DNA from: JAFEDN01 sp963818985
GTDB lineage: Bacteria > Pseudomonadota > Gammaproteobacteria > Coxiellales > Coxiellaceae
NCBI GenBank assembly: GCA_963818985.1
Contig: CAWFUJ010000010.1
Span: forward strand, 434,001 to 498,000
Reading direction: 5' to 3'
DNA: 64,000 nt
Of this stretch, positions 61,201-64,000 are shown in pieces (position 1 is the first letter of the stretch; every line of letters begins with the position of its first letter). The position numbers were made by a program, and so were the translations under genes. The notes under the pieces are model-generated. The model was given only the letters and a program-made list of their open reading frames with translations, did not search any database and was not told where the DNA came from.

Positions 61201-64000
61201 TCTTTAGTCAATTCTACAGATCAGGCAATCACATCATTTAATCAATCGCAGATATGGAATGGTCAGATTCAATTTATCCACGACGGTAGTCAACAGGCGT
61301 CGAATTATACGGTTCAGGTTCAAAGTGATGGGCTGGCTTTACCACCGCCTTCACAACCCGCCAATATCAGTTTTTATCGGCGACCCGCTTTACTACAAAA
61401 TAGTTTATTGGTGCATCAAGGTGAAACCCTTAGAGTCACGGCGAACGATTTGAATGTAACGGATGATTATCCCAGCGATCAGGTGATGTATACCATCAGT
61501 GGCCTGCAATACGGCCAGTTTCAGTTAGCGCCGGCGATTCCCGTTTCACAGTTTAGCGAGCAACAGTTACTAGCCGGTCAGATCGTGTTTGTACAGGATG
61601 ACAGTGCAAACGTGCCGAACTATCAAGTGATTGTCAGTGATCCTTATTTTACTCTGTCGGCAGACCCAGTCACTCTGACTTTTTATCGCCGTCCCGTGAT
61701 CGTGAACAATCAACTGGTGATCCATCAAGGCGAAAGCATAGCGATGACACCGGGTTTTTTGAATGTCACCGATGATTACTCCGACAGCCAGGTTATTTTT
61801 ACTATCAGTAATCTTCAGCATGGGCAGTTTCAATTAATGCCTGCCAACACCACTGTCACTCAATTTACCGCAGAACAATTATGGGCGGGTCAGGTGCGAT
61901 TTGCACAGGATAACAGTACCGGTGCACCGGATTATCAGGTGGGTGTAAGCGATCCTTATTTTACTTTGCCGCCAACGTCTTCAGTAACGACCACTTTTTA
62001 TCGCCGACCAACTATTACGACGAATCAATTGCTGATTAATCAAGGGGAAGCAGTGGTAATGACTCCGGCGCAGTTGAGTGTGATGGATGATTATCCGCCG
62101 GATCAAGTGATTTTTACTGTTAGTGAAGTTCAGCACGGACAATTTCAATTATTGCCGTTGAACACGTCATTAACTCAATTCAGCGAACAACAACTCGCAG
62201 CCGAACAGGTGATATTTGCACAGGACGGCGGTAATAGTACGTCAAATTATCAAGTGGGGATGAGTGACCCCTATTTCAGCCTTCCTTCCACTTCAGCAAC
62301 AATTATTTTTTATCGTCAACCTGGAATCACAACCAATCAATTGTTAATTCATCAGGGAGAAGCTGTGGTGATGACTGCCTCACAGTTGAGCGCTATGGAT
62401 GATTATCCGCCGGATCAAGTGATTTTTACCGTCAGTCAGGTTCAACACGGTCAGTTTCAATTATTACCTTTGAATACCACAATTACTCAATTTAACGAAC
62501 AACAACTCGAAGCCAGACAGATTATATTTACACAAGAGGGTAGCGCGAGTGCGCCGGATTATCAAATTAGCCTGAGCGATCCGTATTTTAGTCTTCCTCC
62601 GTCTAAAGTAAAAACCACTTTCTACCGTCGACCGGTGATTACCACAAATCAATTGCCGATTCATCAAGGAGAAACGGTGATCATGACCTCTTCGTTGTTG
62701 AGTGTCGTTGACGATTATCCATCCGACGAGGTTATTTTTATGATTGCCCAGATTCAACATGGTCAATTTCAATTATTACCGTTGAATACTTCATTGACGC
62801 AATTCACTGAACAACAACTTCTGGCGCAGCAGGTGGTGTTTGTGCAGGACGGCGGTACAAACACACCGAGTTATGAGGTCGGAATACGCGATCCGTATTT
62901 CACTTTGCCGCCGGCAAAAGTAAATACTACGTTTTATCGGAAACCGGTTATTACCACTAATCAATTATTGATTAACCAGGGACAAACTGTCGTGATGTCT
63001 TTATCTCAGTTGAACGGCATAGATGATTACCCCTCGTCTCAAGTTATTTTTATTGCCGATCAGATTCAGCATGGTCAATTTCAGTTATTACCCCCAAATA
63101 CCACAGTGCGGCAATTTACAAAAGCACAACTCATGGCTGGGGAAATCCTGTTTGTACAGGATAACAGTGCCGAGGCGCCGGGTTATCAAATGGGAATGAG
63201 TGATCCTTATTTCAATCTCCCCCCAACCTCTTCGGTCACAACGACCTTTTACCGTCGGCCTTCGTTCATTCACAATCAACTGCGGATTTTGGAAGGCGAA
63301 ACGGTATTGATCACCGCTAACGAGTTAAGCCTTCAGGATGATTATCCGGATTCTCAAATATTATTTATTATCAGTGAATGTCAGCACGGTCAGTTTGAAT
63401 TAATTCCGGCGAAGAATATGTCGACTATTCAATTTACTCAGCAGCAAGTGAATACAGGGCAAATTCAATTCGTTCATGATAATGCGCCGACGGCGCCGAG
63501 TTACCAGGTCATGGCCAACGACGGCTATTTTACGATGGGGCCGATGAGCAGCGCCATTAATTTTACGTTGGTGGATAAACCGCCGTTTTTAGTGCAACCG
63601 ATTCCGCCGGAAACGTTCGCCATTGGTCAAGCGTTCAACTTTAAAATCGCGGCGGATACTTTTTCTGATGAACAGGGAAAACCGATTAGTTTGTCCTCAG
63701 CATTGGCGGATGATTCACCATTGCCTGAAGACGTCACTTTCGATCCCCCGTCTGCGACATTCACCGGCTTAGTGAATTCTCCGGCGGATTATAATATTTC
63801 GGTGACAGGAACCAGCGTGGCGGAACTGGCGACGACGACATTTTTTATGTTAAAAATTTCGGGTCAAAGTGCTGCTTCACCGCTCATTGATATGAAAACG
63901 CTGGCCTCTATCGCTGGCAGTATTGTGGGTATCGGATTAACGATACTGAGTTTTCTGTATACCAAATATCATTTTCGCAACAAACGCGATTTCGAACATC
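58204..64000 (+). CDS. Giant array member 11, cut by window edge
   Basis: One open frame from ATG 58204 (TTTCAGGAGAA upstream; MRQGQFPAVVRLADLNGQNG) to the right edge, at least 1932 residues, with no stop or shift found at points sampled along its length. The first propeller has only five FG-GAP blades (to about 59260), then one CSPG-like repeat, a second propeller of seven blades (59600-61060), eight CSPG-like repeats with a period of about 310 bp (61065-63560; HGQFQL at the core, DPYF near the end), a dystroglycan-type cadherin-like domain (about 63570-63870) and a transmembrane helix beginning near 63900 (IAGSIVGIGLTILSFLY). The cytoplasmic tail is beyond the window. No signal peptide. Confidence 0.8.
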   Translation, partial: MRQGQFPAVVRLADLNGQNGFVLDGENNGDNSGSSVSTAGDINGDGYADLLIGAPNYGNMTGRSYVIFGAANVGSGGVISLSSLNGANGFKLDGENNNDYSGGCVSRVGDLNADGYDDLVIGAPGYPENNYKGRSYVVFGGPKVGGSGKIALLDLNGVNGFKLNGENNNDHSGGAVRGVGDVNGDGHDDLIISSFEYLGGSNKGRSYVLFGGSGVGSSGVIPLSTLNGVNGFKLDGENNGDDSGHSVSGSGDINGDGYADLIIGADYYPGGSNKGRSYVVFGGPGTESGGILALSSLNGVNGFKLDGENNGDLSGKSISVAGDINGDGVSDLLIGADGYPGGGNKGRSYVVFGDIPPVLVNNQLYSTVGGATRLNATYLSAYDLNHNNNTLLFIPGSVVHGRFESSNNPGVPLANFTQQRIRDGEIQFVHDGTLMAPSYNIAVNSGGIANINSTLAKIIFTGVQPSVFPAVVQLSSLNGKTGFKIDGEMSGDHSGQSVSITGDINGDDCDDFIIGAPYYGNAAGRSYVVFGSPNVVDLGIITLSSLNGTLGFKLDGSGGAGVSVSSIDINGDSYSDLIIGANEFSNGPGRTYVVFGNSGIGQEGLLSLTNLNGVNGFKLQGEVNGDISGQAVNGVRDINGDGYDDLLIGAPYHASNVGRSYVVFGGHNVNQSSVLLLGNLNGANGFKLDGETSGDASGAAVAAAGDINDDGYDDLLIGAPYRANRLGRSYVVFGKINLGSNGLIPLSNLNGENGFKLDGENAGDISGYSLGGCIPGDVNGDGISDLIIGAGGYNSSTGRGYVIFGDPGIGANGLLPLSSLNGANGFKIDGEAISDGAGYMPTNLAGDFNGDGYTDLVIGSYGHNNKMGRIYLIFGGPEVGKSGLISLADLNGINGIKFDGEAIGDFGSSNTPLGSVSALGDVNSDGISDLLIGAAGHNGNTGRSYVVFGDVAPQFMVGPLTIHQNQAIILNSQNLNATDFNHPAASLRFNVTQVQHGYFSLVNSTDQAITSFNQSQIWNGQIQFIHDGSQQASNYTVQVQSDGLALPPPSQPANISFYRRPALLQNSLLVHQGETLRVTANDLNVTDDYPSDQVMYTISGLQYGQFQLAPAIPVSQFSEQQLLAGQIVFVQDDSANVPNYQVIVSDPYFTLSADPVTLTFYRRPVIVNNQLVIHQGESIAMTPGFLNVTDDYSDSQVIFTISNLQHGQFQLMPANTTVTQFTAEQLWAGQVRFAQDNSTGAPDYQVGVSDPYFTLPPTSSVTTTFYRRPTITTNQLLINQGEAVVMTPAQLSVMDDYPPDQVIFTVSEVQHGQFQLLPLNTSLTQFSEQQLAAEQVIFAQDGGNSTSNYQVGMSDPYFSLPSTSATIIFYRQPGITTNQLLIHQGEAVVMTASQLSAMDDYPPDQVIFTVSQVQHGQFQLLPLNTTITQFNEQQLEARQIIFTQEGSASAPDYQISLSDPYFSLPPSKVKTTFYRRPVITTNQLPIHQGETVIMTSSLLSVVDDYPSDEVIFMIAQIQHGQFQLLPLNTSLTQFTEQQLLAQQVVFVQDGGTNTPSYEVGIRDPYFTLPPAKVNTTFYRKPVITTNQLLINQGQTVVMSLSQLNGIDDYPSSQVIFIADQIQHGQFQLLPPNTTVRQFTKAQLMAGEILFVQDNSAEAPGYQMGMSDPYFNLPPTSSVTTTFYRRPSFIHNQLRILEGETVLITANELSLQDDYPDSQILFIISECQHGQFELIPAKNMSTIQFTQQQVNTGQIQFVHDNAPTAPSYQVMANDGYFTMGPMSSAINFTLVDKPPFLVQPIPPETFAIGQAFNFKIAADTFSDEQGKPISLSSALADDSPLPEDVTFDPPSATFTGLVNSPADYNISVTGTSVAELATTTFFMLKISGQSAASPLIDMKTLASIAGSIVGIGLTILSFLYTKYHFRNKRDFEH

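Overview
The window looks like a stretch of an accessory island in a proteobacterium, most likely a gammaproteobacterium (inference). The taxonomic cues are a SecB-type export chaperone, which is mainly proteobacterial, an IS982-type insertion sequence, strong AGGAGG-type ribosome binding sites and a REP-like ATTCCGG...CCGGAAT palindrome. No rRNA, tRNA, CRISPR array or replication origin was seen. Nearly every gene from 937 to the right edge lies on the + strand. Gaps are mostly 9-170 nt, so much of the window could be cotranscribed.

Layout. Positions 1-2200 hold an edge-truncated minus-strand gene, an IS982-like element (817-1836) and the 3' stump of a secB gene directly abutting it. From 2257 to 64000 runs a tandem array of very large paralogous proteins. 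A typical member starts with MK(Q/N)GQFPA and no signal peptide. It has one or two FG-GAP (integrin-alpha-like) beta-propellers whose blades carry calcium-type DxNxDGxxD loops, then CSPG/cadherin-like repeats with an HGxF core, and often a Thr/Pro-rich stalk. It ends with one transmembrane helix followed by Lys/Arg and a conserved cytoplasmic tail with a Cys cluster. Members begin at 2257, 8273, 14991, 18463, 24113, 29499, 31569, 37075, 40718, 49976 and 58204 (the last runs off the edge). Interspersed are an intact SecB paralog (7626), a large unrecognised protein with three or four hydrophobic C-terminal segments (11262), a SWIM-SNF2 ATPase (47005) and an unrecognised 474-residue protein (56738).

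The standout is the gene at 14991-18410. It has the same seven-bladed propeller ectodomain, one CSPG-like repeat, a Thr/Pro stalk and a transmembrane helix, but its cytoplasmic part is a complete eukaryotic-type (tyrosine-kinase-like) protein kinase. It is laid out like a receptor kinase with an integrin-like sensor. The other members swap the kinase for the conserved Cys-containing tail. A speculative reading is a family of surface or contact proteins sharing one ectodomain plan, one of which signals by phosphorylation, with SecB as a possible export chaperone.

The array is in flux. A near-identical tract of about 890 bp is shared by two members, and the kinase propeller is built of seven perfectly phased 213-bp units. 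Two members carry five or six blades in a propeller instead of seven. A group II intron (54409-56343) splits the member at 49976 and can be removed on paper to restore the frame. Five members contain an apparent single-nucleotide indel (near 10610, 30483, 36795, 44605 and 52163) and one has a CAA-to-TAA stop (39679). A 30-codon leader fossil survives at 56635. Whether these lesions are real decay or assembly error cannot be settled from the sequence alone.
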